From contig NZ_AP018560.1 in the NCBI RefSeq assembly GCF_003967035.1, positions 2,341,501-2,405,500 of the forward strand: DNA of 64,000 nt, in the 5' to 3' direction. This DNA comes from Aerosticca soli (GTDB taxonomy: Bacteria; Pseudomonadota; Gammaproteobacteria; Xanthomonadales; Rhodanobacteraceae). How positions within the stretch are numbered: the stretch's first letter is position 1; each line of letters opens with the position of its first letter. The notes under the pieces were generated by a model that saw only the letters and a list, made by a program, of their open reading frames with translations, did not search any database and was not told the origin of the DNA. This document shows, in pieces, positions 24,071-38,683 of the stretch. Made by a program: the position numbers and the translations under genes.

Positions 24071-25531
24071 ATGGATGTAGGCAATGTGCTCCGGCAGCGG
24101 GCCGTGGATCGTGCCGACCACCCCGCGCTGCTGTTCCACGACGAGCAGGTGAGCTTCGCCGAGCTCGATCGGCGCACCGAGTCGGTACGCCACCAATTGC
24201 TCGATCTCGGCATCGGGCCCGGCGATGCGGTGGGTATGCTGCTGCCCAACACGCCGGCCTTCGTCTATCTCTATCTCGCGCTCTTGCGCATCGGCGCGAT
24301 TCCAACCCCGATCGACGTGCGCCTGGGCGCGGCCGAGGTCACGGTCCTGGCCCGGCATTGCCGATTGCGCCTGGCCTTCGTCGCCCCGGACTATGCGCAC
24401 CGCGACGTCCTGAGCGCGCACGTGCGGACCCTGGACACCGACGCCCTGCGTCTGGACCTGCCGCCGCCGGCCGCCGCCACGCGGCCTTACGATCCGGCCG
24501 CGACCGCGCTCTACCTGCACACCTCGGGCACCACCGGCATTCCGAAGGTGGTGGAGCTCACCCTGGCCCATCTCGACTGCTATCCGCATGCCATGAGCCG
24601 CTTCTGGCATTCCGGCCCGGACTGGGTGCTGGCGATGATCCTGCCGATGAGCCACATCTCCGGCCCCATCCTCATCAACGAGATGCTGGACAAGGGCTCC
24701 ACGCTCGCCATCGTCGACCGCATCAGCGGGCCGGCCCTGCTCGAGGCCGCGCAGCGCTACCGCTTCACCTTCATGCACGGCGTGCCGCCGATCTTCCAGA
24801 TGATGCTGACCGCCGAGCCGGAGCGCTATGACTTGTCCTCGGTCAAGGTGATGGCGCTGATGGGCACCTCGGTGCCGGTCACGGTGATGCGCGCGCTGAA
24901 GACGCGCCTGCCGCACGTCAAAGTCCTGCAAGGCTATGGCCTGACCGAGACCTCCCCGCTGCTGACCGGCACGCCATCCGAAGCCGCCGACGATCATCTG
25001 GACAGCATCGGCATCGCCGTGCCCGACGCCGAGGTGTTCATCGCCGACGCCCAGGGGCGCCCGCTGCCGCCTGGCGAGGTCGGTGAGATCGTCGCCCGCG
25101 GCAAGGTGGTGATGAAAGGCTATCTCGACAATCCCGCGGCCACCGCCGCGCGCATCCGCAACGGCGTGCTGCATACCGGCGATGCCGGCCGTCAGGACGA
25201 GCATGGCTTCTTCTACCACCTCGGGCGGATGGACGATCAGATCGTCACCCGCCAGGGTCTCAACGTGTACCCGGCGGAAGTGGAGAACGTGCTGCTCGGG
25301 CATCCGCAGGTGCTCGATGCGGCGGTGGTCGGCCAGGTCGACGATGCCGAGCACGGCACGGTGCTCACCGCCTACGTCATCCCGCGCGGCGCGGCGCCCG
25401 CGGCGAGCGAGCTGCGCCGCTACTGTCTGGACCGCCTGGCGCAGTTCAAGGTGCCGCAGCGCTTCCACTTCGTCACCGAGCTGCCGCGCACCGGCACCGG
25501 CAAGGTGGCGCGCGAGCGGCTGCGCGGCTGA
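24071..25531 (+). CDS. AMP-forming acyl-CoA ligase
   Basis: ANL-superfamily enzyme of 486 residues that would activate a fatty or aromatic acid with ATP. Visible motifs are the P-loop YLHTSGTTGIPK (about 148-159), LQGYGLTETSP, the hinge-region Asp in LHTGDAGRQDEHGFFYHLGR, NVYPAEVENVL, and the C-terminal lysine segment PRTGTGKVARERL. Length is slightly short for the family but all core motifs are present. The stop overlaps the ATG of an LpxL-type acyltransferase gene (TGATG), so the two are translationally coupled and probably act in sequence on an acyl group. A GATAAT -10-like box is at 24030-24035. Confidence 0.88.
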   Translation: MDVGNVLRQRAVDRADHPALLFHDEQVSFAELDRRTESVRHQLLDLGIGPGDAVGMLLPNTPAFVYLYLALLRIGAIPTPIDVRLGAAEVTVLARHCRLRLAFVAPDYAHRDVLSAHVRTLDTDALRLDLPPPAAATRPYDPAATALYLHTSGTTGIPKVVELTLAHLDCYPHAMSRFWHSGPDWVLAMILPMSHISGPILINEMLDKGSTLAIVDRISGPALLEAAQRYRFTFMHGVPPIFQMMLTAEPERYDLSSVKVMALMGTSVPVTVMRALKTRLPHVKVLQGYGLTETSPLLTGTPSEAADDHLDSIGIAVPDAEVFIADAQGRPLPPGEVGEIVARGKVVMKGYLDNPAATAARIRNGVLHTGDAGRQDEHGFFYHLGRMDDQIVTRQGLNVYPAEVENVLLGHPQVLDAAVVGQVDDAEHGTVLTAYVIPRGAAPAASELRRYCLDRLAQFKVPQRFHFVTELPRTGTGKVARERLRG

Positions 25532-26430
25532 TGGCAGACAGGACGCCACGGCCGGGGGGCGCGCTCATGCGCGGCCTCGCCCGGCTCGTCGCCGGCCTGC
25601 CGGACGGTGCCCGCCATGCGCTGGCCGTCGCGCTCGGCCGCGGTTTCGCCGCCCTGCCGCTGCGCCGGCGCCAGGTGGCGCTGGCCAACCTCGCGCTTGC
25701 GTTTCCCGAACTCGCCCCGGCTGCGCGCCGCGCCCTGTTGCGCACCAGCATGACGTACTGGGCGCAGACCGTGGTCGAGATCATGGAACTCGCCGGCCGC
25801 CGCCTGTCCGCCGAGGCGCTGCGCGCGCGGGTGACACTGGACGGCCGAACGCACCTGGATGCGGCGCTGGCGCAGGGCCGCGGCGTGATCGCGCTCAGCG
25901 CGCACATCGGCAACTTTCCGCTGGCGGTTTTCGCGCTCGCCGCCTACGGCTACCGCACCGCGGCGGTCTACAAGGAAGGCAGCGCGCTCGAGGACGGCTT
26001 CTTCGGCCATCTCATGCAGGCTTATGGCGTCACGCCGATCCGCGTCGACCGGCATCGCCAGAGCGTCGCCCGTGGCGTGCTGGCGGCCCTGCGCGAGGGC
26101 AGCGTGGTATTGATGCAGATCGACCAGGCGGTGCGTGACGGCATCCCGGTCGAGTTCTTCGGCCGCCCGGCGCGCACGCCGGTCGGTCCGGCCGTGCTGG
26201 CCCGCCGCAGCGGCGCGCCGGTGCTGCCGATGTTCATGTTCCACGCCGGTCGCGGACATCGCCTGCAGTTCGCCGCGCCGCTGGCGCTCAGCACCGTCGC
26301 CGATCCCCAGCAGGCCCTGCACGAGGACGTGCAGGCGATGACGCGCGTCATCGAGGCGGTGGTACGTGCCCATCCGGCGGAGTGGTACTGGGTGCACCGG
26401 CGCTGGGCCGACAAGGGCGGCGAGCGCTGA
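25531..26430 (+). CDS. LpxL/HtrB-family acyltransferase
   Basis: A 299-residue acyltransferase of the lipid A late-acyltransferase family. The family motif appears as LSAHIGNFPLAVFAL (normally H-x4-D/E; here His-x4-Phe, with the following Asn-Phe-Pro conserved), then KEGSALEDGFF, GVTPIRVDRH, VLMQIDQAVRDGIPVEFFGR and PAEWYWVHRRW. There is no long N-terminal membrane anchor. The missing acidic residue after the histidine is worth noting. Its start overlaps the stop of the acyl-CoA ligase, suggesting that it may use an acyl-CoA instead of acyl-ACP. Its stop is inside a bidirectional hairpin. Confidence 0.82.
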   Translation: MADRTPRPGGALMRGLARLVAGLPDGARHALAVALGRGFAALPLRRRQVALANLALAFPELAPAARRALLRTSMTYWAQTVVEIMELAGRRLSAEALRARVTLDGRTHLDAALAQGRGVIALSAHIGNFPLAVFALAAYGYRTAAVYKEGSALEDGFFGHLMQAYGVTPIRVDRHRQSVARGVLAALREGSVVLMQIDQAVRDGIPVEFFGRPARTPVGPAVLARRSGAPVLPMFMFHAGRGHRLQFAAPLALSTVADPQQALHEDVQAMTRVIEAVVRAHPAEWYWVHRRWADKGGER

Positions 26431-26473
26431 AAACCACGGCGAGCCGTTGGCTTTCCGCGCTCGCCGCGGTTTT
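26430..26473. terminator. Bidirectional intrinsic terminator shared by two stop codons
   Basis: A 14-bp stem (26430-26443 with 26460-26473, one A-C mismatch that becomes G-U on the minus strand) begins with four As and ends with four Ts, so it can terminate both strands. It overlaps the TGA of the acyltransferase and the TAA of the convergent NRDE gene. Confidence 0.75.
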
Positions 26474-27227
26474 AGAAAGCAAGCGCGGTCTCGCCCGCGA
26501 ACCGCCCCTGCGGACCGAAACGCCGCTCGACGATGCGCCCGCCGCCGGCGTGGGCGATGGCCACCACCGTGCTCGCGCGCGTGCCGTAATGTTCGCCGCG
26601 GATGAAAGCACTCGACAGCAGCCGTTCGCGCTCGAGACCCACGCCGGTGTCGGGCAGGTCCTCGTCCGGCGGTCGCCATTCGTCGGCCAAGGCGGTGAAG
26701 AGCGGCGCGAAATCCTCATCGCCACCGCCGGCGATCCAGTCCTCGAGGTGCCGCATCAGACGCCGCGTCTTGGGCCAGGGCGTATTGAAGTCGGCATTGG
26801 AGAGGCCATGGATGCCGGGCGTGATGTCCTGCAGGCCCGGCTGCGGGCGATTGCCGAGATAGACGCCGTCGCGCGCATCGAAAAGCAGCAGGTTGAACGG
26901 GCGGTAATCGGCGGCGCGCTCGCGCAGACCTCGTGCGTGCTCACGCGCGCCGAGCCGTCCGCCAAGGAACTCGCTGGCGAGCAGACCGCGCGAAACGCCG
27001 TGCTGTGGATCGCGCGGGTCGCGCACATTGGTCACCGCCGCGCAGCGGCCTGCGTCGGTGACGCCGAGCCAGGTGCCGCCGGCCTCCAGGTCGCGACCGG
27101 CGATGATCGGCACCTCCCCCCAGCGCGCCAGCGGCGCGCTCGGCCGGGCATGGAACTCGTCGCGGTTGCCGGCCAGCACCAGCCGCCAGCGCGGATGGGC
27201 CTTCCAGGCCAAGGCGATCAGGCACAT
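26472..27227 (-). CDS. NRDE-family (TANGO2-like) protein
   Basis: A 251-residue protein beginning MCLIALAWKAHP and containing AGNRDEFHARPS, the signature that names the NRDE/TANGO2 family. GGTWLGVTDAG, AAVTNVRDP and GIHGLSNADFNTPWPKT follow in the order seen in the family. Cys2 could act as an N-terminal nucleophile as in the related Ntn fold. Family members have been linked to heme handling in eukaryotes and bacteria, but the bacterial reaction is uncertain. It converges with the acyltransferase gene and shares a terminator with it. Confidence 0.9.
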   Translation of the reverse strand: MCLIALAWKAHPRWRLVLAGNRDEFHARPSAPLARWGEVPIIAGRDLEAGGTWLGVTDAGRCAAVTNVRDPRDPQHGVSRGLLASEFLGGRLGAREHARGLRERAADYRPFNLLLFDARDGVYLGNRPQPGLQDITPGIHGLSNADFNTPWPKTRRLMRHLEDWIAGGGDEDFAPLFTALADEWRPPDEDLPDTGVGLERERLLSSAFIRGEHYGTRASTVVAIAHAGGGRIVERRFGPQGRFAGETALAF

Positions 27228-27294
27228 GCGGGCGTTCGCCGTTCATGCCGGCGGGAGGGTCCGCGCAGACCTCGCATGCCGAGATACCGCGACG

Positions 27295-27657
27295 TCAACG
27301 CAGCTCGCCGGCCTGCGCGGCGGCGGTGCCCAGCGCCAGCGCGACCGCGAGCAAGGGCGCGATGGTCTTCAGCCAGGCCAGCGGCCCGGCCTGGCCGAGG
27401 TCGGCGAGAAACGGCGCGAGGGCGGCGGTGAGGCCCTGCGGGCCAAGCCAGGCCAGCAGGGCAAGCGTGGCGAGCAGGCCCAGCGCCACCGGCAGCCAGG
27501 CCAGGCGACGACGCGTCCTGCGCGCGGGCAGGGCGGCGACGACGCGGGCGGAAAAGCCCTGGTCGGGAAGATCGGTGGCGGCGGCGCGCGCATCAGCGGC
27601 CAAGAGGGCATCCAGCCAGCGATCGTCGTCCGTGCGCGAGGGGTCATTGCGATTCAT
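27295..27657 (-). CDS. Putative anti-sigma factor, two-helix membrane protein
   Basis: A 120-residue protein with a charged N-terminal cytoplasmic part (MNRNDPSRTDDDRWLDALLAA) and two hydrophobic segments (about 52-72 and 92-112). Its start codon overlaps the stop of the ECF sigma factor gene (ATGA), the usual position of the cognate anti-sigma factor. The N-terminal 45 residues are short for a classic anti-sigma domain and no zinc motif is visible, so the role rests on context. What would release the sigma factor is unknown. Confidence 0.65.
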   Translation of the reverse strand: MNRNDPSRTDDDRWLDALLAADARAAATDLPDQGFSARVVAALPARRTRRRLAWLPVALGLLATLALLAWLGPQGLTAALAPFLADLGQAGPLAWLKTIAPLLAVALALGTAAAQAGELR

Positions 27658-28229
27658 GGTTCACCCGTCGTCAGCGGCGCCCACGCGGCCAGGGCGAGTT
27701 TCAACTTGCCGCGCGCGCGAAAGATGTGCGACTTGACCGTGCCCACCGGGCAACCCATCGCCGCGGCGGCCTGCTCGTGACTGTGGCCGAGATAGTAGCA
27801 CTGCACGATGGCCATCCTTTCCGCCGGCGAGAGCACGTCCAGCGCGCGCCGCACCTCGGCGCCGGCGACGGCGGCCTCCGCCAGCGCGGCCGGCGAGGGC
27901 GCCTCGGCGGGCAGCTCGGGCGTGGCATCCATCGGCAGCGTGCGTGCTGCCGGCGCACGGGTGGCGCGCACGTGCATCAGGAACCGGTTGTAGGCGATGC
28001 GCTGCATCCAGCCGGCGAAGGAAGCCTCGGCACGAAAGGTCGGCAACGCGCGCCAGGCCTGCACGAAGGCGTCCTGGGCGAGATCGTCGGCCAGCGCGGC
28101 ATCTTCCCGGCAGAGACGGCGCAGCAGCGCACGCACGCGCCCCTGGTGGCGACGCACCAGTTCGGCGAAGGCGCGGCGATCGTCACCGGCCTGCGCACGC
28201 GCCACCAGCACAACATCGTCCGGCGTCAT
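27654..28229 (-). CDS. ECF-type RNA polymerase sigma factor
   Basis: A 191-residue sigma-70-family extracytoplasmic-function factor. Region 2 is seen as FAELVRRHQGRVRALLRRLC, DDLAQDAFVQAWRALPTF and FAGWMQRIAYNRFL. Region 4 is seen as LSPAERMAIVQCYYLGHSHEQAAAAMG and GTVKSHIFRARGKLK. ATG 28229 begins the conserved part (MTPDDVVLVARAQAGD). It is coupled to the putative anti-sigma gene downstream and follows a small DUF6249-like membrane protein gene by 10 bases. The three form one minus-strand unit, presumably autoregulated. Its target genes cannot be told from this window. Confidence 0.93.
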   Translation of the reverse strand: MTPDDVVLVARAQAGDDRRAFAELVRRHQGRVRALLRRLCREDAALADDLAQDAFVQAWRALPTFRAEASFAGWMQRIAYNRFLMHVRATRAPAARTLPMDATPELPAEAPSPAALAEAAVAGAEVRRALDVLSPAERMAIVQCYYLGHSHEQAAAAMGCPVGTVKSHIFRARGKLKLALAAWAPLTTGEP

Positions 28230-28239
28230 CGTGCCGGCA

Positions 28240-28602
28240 TCACTGGCCGCCGGCCTCGGTACGCGACCTGCCGCCCAGCCAGTGCAGGACGAGATAACCG
28301 ACACCGATCAACAGCGGAATGCCGCCGATACCGGCCATGTCCAGGTCCTGCTCGAAGGCGGCCAGCCCCAGGATGCCCAGCCCGACCATCGTCCAGATCA
28401 CCCCGCGACGCAGGTCGGCGTGGGGCGGCACCGGCTCGACCAGCAGTTCGGGCGCCACCGGCTGGCCGTGTTCGGCGAGCGTGACGATGACTTCGTTGCG
28501 CTGGCGCTGCCGGCGCAGGCGATACCACACGTTGAGCGCGTAGATCGCCACCGGCATGCCGAACACCATCACGATCGCGAGGATCTCCACCAGACTGTCC
28601 AT
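28240..28602 (-). CDS. DUF6249-like small membrane protein
   Basis: A 120-residue protein with one N-terminal membrane helix (about 5-26), a basic cytoplasmic stretch (YRLRRQRQRNEVIVTLAEHG), then two further hydrophobic segments (about 66-80 and 88-108). Proteins of this pattern sit next to ECF sigma factor genes in Xanthomonadales, and here the sigma gene follows after 10 bases. It may take part in sensing the signal for the sigma factor. No catalytic residues are visible. Confidence 0.75.
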   Translation of the reverse strand: MDSLVEILAIVMVFGMPVAIYALNVWYRLRRQRQRNEVIVTLAEHGQPVAPELLVEPVPPHADLRRGVIWTMVGLGILGLAAFEQDLDMAGIGGIPLLIGVGYLVLHWLGGRSRTEAGGQ

Positions 28603-28725
28603 GAACCTGCACCTTTACCGGACGACATGCCCGGTCTCGTAAGACCAAGATGCCGCCGGCGTGCAGACGGTTGCAGCAAGGGGCGCGGTGTCGGGCGCCT
28701 TCGTCGATGCAGCGAAGGATCCCGC

Positions 28726-29223
28726 TCAAAGGCTCTGCGGCAAGCTTTCGAGCACGGCGGGGGCAGGCAGGGCCGTGAGTGCCATCAAGTCGAGCTCGAC
28801 CTGCGGACCGTTGGCCTTCAGCCAATCGCCCATCGCCTGGCCGCCGGACTCGCCATATACGCGATGGGAGTACACGATGACGGTACCGACACCATCGCTC
28901 AGACGCAACCTGGCAAACGCGGCCTCGAGAAAGCCGGCACCGAAAAGCACGGCGACGATGAGATGCTCGGGCTTGCCGCCGGCTGTCGACGGCCTGGTAT
29001 CGGTACGCAGCACCTTGCCGGTGCCCTGGTAGTTTTCAAGGATCTTGTTCGCCAGCTGGGCAAGGCGGTCGCCATCGGCCACCGACTCGTAAACGTCCAG
29101 CGTCAGCATGTCGCGCCACGTGGCGAGATCCTCCTGCCCCTGCGGGGTGAATTCGTTCTGGCCATGCCTCGACCATCGGTGCCGATATTCGACCCCACGA
29201 AAAACCAGCGTCGGCGTTTGCAT
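28726..29223 (-). CDS. Hypothetical soluble protein
   Basis: A 165-residue protein that I do not recognise. It has no signal peptide or membrane segment. It begins MQTPTLVFRGVEYRHRWSRH and has a mixed alpha/beta appearance, with a hydrophobic strand-loop LIVAVLFGAGFLEAAFARL and then VGTVIVYSHRVYGES. ATG 29223 is chosen because the conserved-looking text starts there; the frame is open further upstream but without a ribosome site. It stands alone between the sigma factor unit and gltBD on the same strand. Coding style matches its neighbours, so it is probably a real gene. Confidence 0.65.
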   Translation of the reverse strand: MQTPTLVFRGVEYRHRWSRHGQNEFTPQGQEDLATWRDMLTLDVYESVADGDRLAQLANKILENYQGTGKVLRTDTRPSTAGGKPEHLIVAVLFGAGFLEAAFARLRLSDGVGTVIVYSHRVYGESGGQAMGDWLKANGPQVELDLMALTALPAPAVLESLPQSL

Positions 29224-29649
29224 GTCTTTCCCCCTGTGCTGAATTGGACATCGCGGCACCGACCCGGGCGCGATCAGTCGCGGCGGCTGACGCGCCATCC
29301 GCAGGCACTTCCGGCACGCGGTCATGACGCAACGCAAAGCGCATCGAAAAAAACTGAAGGGTAGTGCCTCGCGCATGGGATGGGTGCACCCGGGGGGGGC
29401 GTCAACCATGCGTGCCGCAGCATGACCTCGTCGGTCAGCGGGTCCGCGGGTGCAAGGCGGTCCGCACCATCCATCGTGCGGGAGCGATCCGCATCAGGAG
29501 GACGGCAGCTTCATGCTGGATACTGCCACTGACCACGCGTCCTCTATGAAAGATGGCTCTGCCATCCGTGGCAGCGCTGCGCGTCGTCCCGATCCGACAG
29601 GACGCGGCCTTCTTGGGCTTTCGCGCCTGGCCTCGCGGGACGCAGGACA
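29224..29649. other. 426-bp gap between gltD and the hypothetical gene
   Basis: No gene is supported. An ATG at 29513 behind AGGAGG opens a plus-strand frame, but that frame runs on antisense into gltD and has no recognisable content. A run of eight Gs is at about 29391-29398. A small hairpin, CTGCCA-TCCG-TGGCAG (29559-29574), lies downstream of the gltD stop and might help end gltBD transcription, though it lacks a T-run. Confidence 0.5.
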
Positions 29650-35540
<5,891 letters not shown>

Positions 35541-35636
35541 GGGGCGGTTCCTCCCAAGGAATGGCAAGAACGTTTGGCGAATGCGCGGCGCGCGAACCAT
35601 GCGGCGCGTTCTTACCTTCCACCCATGGCCGATCCG

Positions 35637-35665
35637 ACTAAAGCACACCTGCTGCGTCGCGTCAA
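35637..35665 (-). promoter_or_regulatory. Sigma-70-like promoter of gltBD
   Basis: On the minus strand TTGACG (35665-35660), a 17-base spacer, then TTTAGT (35642-35637). It lies about 97 bases upstream of the gltB ATG. Confidence 0.6.
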
Positions 35666-35793
35666 AGGGTCTTGAGATGGCCATCTGGACGTCCAAACCC
35701 CAAGCAGCCCGTCTGGCCGAATACAAAGCCCCGCGGGCCGCGGTGTCCGGCCCTTTCCGGCGCGGCACCTCGCCGCCGCGCGGACGCTGAGGC

Positions 35794-35799
35794 GATAAT
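35794..35799 (+). promoter_or_regulatory. Candidate -10 box immediately before the EnvC-like gene
   Basis: GATAAT ends 6 bases before the ATG at 35806, so transcription would begin at or next to the A of the start codon. No ribosome site precedes the ATG, consistent with a leaderless mRNA. Confidence 0.45.
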
Positions 35800-35805
35800 C
35801 GCCCC

Positions 35806-36984
35806 ATGCCGTCCTTTCCCGCCGCCGCTTCCGACCGCCGTCCCGGCGCCGCCCTGCTGCTGGTCCTGGCCCTGCTCGCGCCCGCAGCCGCGGCCCAGGA
35901 CAGCCGCAAGGCGCAGGCCGCGGCGCAACGGGAGCTGAGCGAGCTGCACCGCAAGATGGAAGCCCTGAGCCGCGAACAGGCCGAGACGGCGGCGCGCCGC
36001 GACAGCCTGAATGCCGCGCTGGCCCGGCAGGCGGCGGCGCTGGCGGCCGCCGCCGGCGCCTTGCGCGAGACCGACGCGGCGCTGGCCGAGCGCCAGCGCC
36101 AGCTCGACGCGCTCGAACAGCAGCGCAGCGAGCTTCAGTCCCGTCTGGCGGCGCGGCGCGAGGCGATCGCCGCGCTGCTGCGCGCCAGCTACGCGCAGGC
36201 CCGGACGCCGGAGCTGGCCCTGCTGCTCGGCACCGACGACCCCATGCGCGGCGCACGCCTGCTCACCTACGCCGCCTATCTGCAGCGCGACCACGCCGAA
36301 CGCGTGCAAGCCTTGATGGACGACCTCGACCGAATGCAGCACCTGGCCGAGGCCATCGATGCCGAGCGGCAGGCGCTCATCGCCAGCCGCGCCGAACGCG
36401 AGCGGCAGGCACAGGCGCTCGCCGCCCAGCGCGCGGCGCAGCAGCGACTGGCCGCCGAGGCGGATGCCCAGTACCGCACCCAAGCCGAACGGCTCGCCGC
36501 GCTCAAGCAGAACGAGCAGGCCCTGGACGCGCTGCTCGCCAAGCTCCAGCGCGCCATCGACGAGGCCGAACGCGAGGCGGCGCGCCGGGCGCAGAGCGCG
36601 CCGGTGCCTCCCGGCAAGGGCCTGGCCAATATCCGCGGCAACCTGCCCTGGCCTGCGGCCGGGCCGGTCAACCGCTACGGCAACGGCGTGCTGATCCGCG
36701 CCCCGGCCGGCAGCGAAGTGCGTGCGGTGGCGCGCGGCCGGGTGGTCTATGCCGCCTTCCTGCGCGGCTATGGCATGCTGCTGATCGTCAACCACGGCGA
36801 CGGCTGGATGAGCATGTACGGCAACAACGAAACGCTGCTGCACGCAGTCGGCGCCCAGGTCGATGCCGGGCAGGTCGTGGGCACCGCCGCCGCGCCGCTC
36901 GGCGAGAACACCGGCGTGTATTTCGAGCTGCGCCACAACGGCCAGCCGGTCGATCCCCGAACCTGGCTGGCCCGCCTGCATTGA
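35806..36984 (+). CDS. EnvC-like murein hydrolase activator
   Basis: A 392-residue periplasmic protein with a signal peptide (ending PAAAAQ near residue 31). It has long coiled coils (about 32-125 and 165-265, rich in Ala, Arg, Gln and Glu) and a C-terminal LytM/M23 domain (about 280-392). EnvC activates amidases AmiA/B at the division septum. The LytM domain is degenerate: the usual catalytic YGHN reads MYGNNET, so it is not itself a peptidase, as in EnvC. The segment between PVNRYG and GVLIRA is shorter than usual. The ctpA-like gene follows by 77 bases, an order common in proteobacteria. Confidence 0.88.
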   Translation: MPSFPAAASDRRPGAALLLVLALLAPAAAAQDSRKAQAAAQRELSELHRKMEALSREQAETAARRDSLNAALARQAAALAAAAGALRETDAALAERQRQLDALEQQRSELQSRLAARREAIAALLRASYAQARTPELALLLGTDDPMRGARLLTYAAYLQRDHAERVQALMDDLDRMQHLAEAIDAERQALIASRAERERQAQALAAQRAAQQRLAAEADAQYRTQAERLAALKQNEQALDALLAKLQRAIDEAEREAARRAQSAPVPPGKGLANIRGNLPWPAAGPVNRYGNGVLIRAPAGSEVRAVARGRVVYAAFLRGYGMLLIVNHGDGWMSMYGNNETLLHAVGAQVDAGQVVGTAAAPLGENTGVYFELRHNGQPVDPRTWLARLH

Positions 36985-37061
36985 TGCCCTTCGGCTTGCC
37001 CAGTCTTGCCTTCCAAGGCCGGCCGCGCGGTCGGCCGGCTGCCATTTCCAGGGAGTTTCCC

Positions 37062-38399
37062 ATGCGTCTTTTGACTTGCGGCCTGTGCCTTCTGCTCACG
37101 GCCGCGCCGGTGCTGCATGGCCAGGACCTGCCCGCGACAGCCGGCAGCGCGCCCGCCACGGCCGCCTCCACCGCCGCCGCCGACCGCATCAGCCTGGATG
37201 ACATCCGCAACTTCAGCCGCGTCTACGAGGTGATCCGCCAGGCCTATGTCGAGCCGGTGGACAACAAAACACTGATGAACGCCGCGATCAGCGGCATGCT
37301 GAGCGGCCTGGACCCGCACAGTGCCTATCTGGACAAGGAGGGTCTGGAGCAGCTCAACGAGGACACCACCGGCCAGTACAGCGGCCTCGGCATCGAAGTG
37401 ATGGAGGTCGACGGCACCTTGCGCGTGATCGCGCCGATCGACGACACGCCCGCCTCGCGCGCCGGCATCAAGCCCGGCGACACCATCATCAAGATCGACG
37501 GCCGCCCGGTGGACGCGGACAACCTCGACGACATGTTCAAGCGACTGCGCGGTGAGCCGGGCACCAAGGTCACCCTGACCATCGTGCACGAGAACGGCAA
37601 CAAACCGGTCGACTATTCCCTGGTGCGCGAGAAGATCTCGCTGGCCAGCGTGAAGCTCCGCGCGCTGGAGCCGGGCTATGTCTACATCCGCCTCAGCCAG
37701 TTCCAGGAAGACACCGCCGACGACCTGGAAAGGAAACTCGCCGACTACGTCAAGAAGAACGGCCCGCCCAAGGGGGCGATCCTGGACCTGCGCTCCAATC
37801 CCGGCGGCCTGCTCACCGCCGCGGTGGCGGTCAGCGATGCCTTCCTCGATGCGGGCACCATCGTCACCACCCGCGGCCGCCTGCAGGACGCCAACATGCA
37901 GTTTTCCGCCCACCCGGGCGACCTGCTCAAGGGGGCGCCGATCGTGGTGCTGGTCGACAACGGCACCGCCTCGGCGGCCGAGATCGTCGCCGGCGCGCTC
38001 AAGGACAACCGCCGCGCGCTGATCATGGGCCGGCGCACGTTCGGCAAGGGCGTGGTGCAGACCGTGCTGCCGCTGGATGCCGACCATGCGGTCAAGCTCA
38101 CCACCGCGCGCTACTACACGCCGAGCGGCACCTCGATCCAGGCCGAGGGCATCAAGCCCGACATCGCGCTCGCCGACCTCGCCGTCAACAAGGCGGACAG
38201 CCCGGCCACGCTGATCACCTCCGAAGCCGATCTCGAGCATCACCTCGCCAACGAGAAGGCCGGCACCGGCAAGGACATCGACAACGACGGCAGCGCCGAG
38301 AACGCCAAGCTCGCCACCGAGGACTACGCGCTGTCGCAGGCGCTCAACGTGCTCAAGGCGATCACCCTGGCCCGCACGGGGGCTTCTTCCGCGCACTGA
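37062..38399 (+). CDS. ctpA: Carboxy-terminal processing protease (S41)
   Basis: Periplasmic protease of 445 residues with a signal peptide (MRLLTCGLCLLLTAAPVLHG). A PDZ domain spans about 105-190 (GLGIEVMEVDGTLRV, AGIKPGDTIIKIDG). The S41 catalytic dyad is present: Ser304 in DNGTASAAE and Lys329 in TFGKGVVQ. A C-terminal acidic tail follows. Such proteases trim envelope proteins and lipoproteins. The neighbouring EnvC-like gene fits the known envC-ctpA pairing. The start is ATG 37062 with GGGAG upstream. A GC-rich hairpin lies just after the stop. Confidence 0.95.
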   Translation: MRLLTCGLCLLLTAAPVLHGQDLPATAGSAPATAASTAAADRISLDDIRNFSRVYEVIRQAYVEPVDNKTLMNAAISGMLSGLDPHSAYLDKEGLEQLNEDTTGQYSGLGIEVMEVDGTLRVIAPIDDTPASRAGIKPGDTIIKIDGRPVDADNLDDMFKRLRGEPGTKVTLTIVHENGNKPVDYSLVREKISLASVKLRALEPGYVYIRLSQFQEDTADDLERKLADYVKKNGPPKGAILDLRSNPGGLLTAAVAVSDAFLDAGTIVTTRGRLQDANMQFSAHPGDLLKGAPIVVLVDNGTASAAEIVAGALKDNRRALIMGRRTFGKGVVQTVLPLDADHAVKLTTARYYTPSGTSIQAEGIKPDIALADLAVNKADSPATLITSEADLEHHLANEKAGTGKDIDNDGSAENAKLATEDYALSQALNVLKAITLARTGASSAH

Positions 38400-38410
38400 G
38401 GCCTTGACGC

Positions 38411-38435
38411 GGCCGCGCCACGACACGGCGCGGCC
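38411..38435 (+). terminator. GC-rich hairpin after ctpA
   Basis: GGCCGCGCC (38411-38419) pairs perfectly with GGCGCGGCC (38427-38435) around a 7-base loop, 11 bases after the stop. There is no T-run. The rest of the 284-bp convergent gap to tatC holds nothing I recognise. Confidence 0.45.
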
Positions 38436-38683
38436 TCCACGCGCCCGGTGCCCGCCAGGCCCAGCGGCCGGCCTGGTCGCTCACCTGGGCGGCGGCAACA
38501 ACAAGGCGGCGAAAGATGCGTGCTCGCCAGGACTGCCGGCCGTCGGGCCGGTGGTCTCCTTCGCTTTGGCGCGGGCAAGCGGGGTCAAAACCACGGCAGC
38601 TGAACCACGCACGGCATGGCGTCCGGAAGTTTGCCCGCATCACGGCCCGGGCGCCCGGCGGCGCGCGCGGCTTCTCCCGCCGG

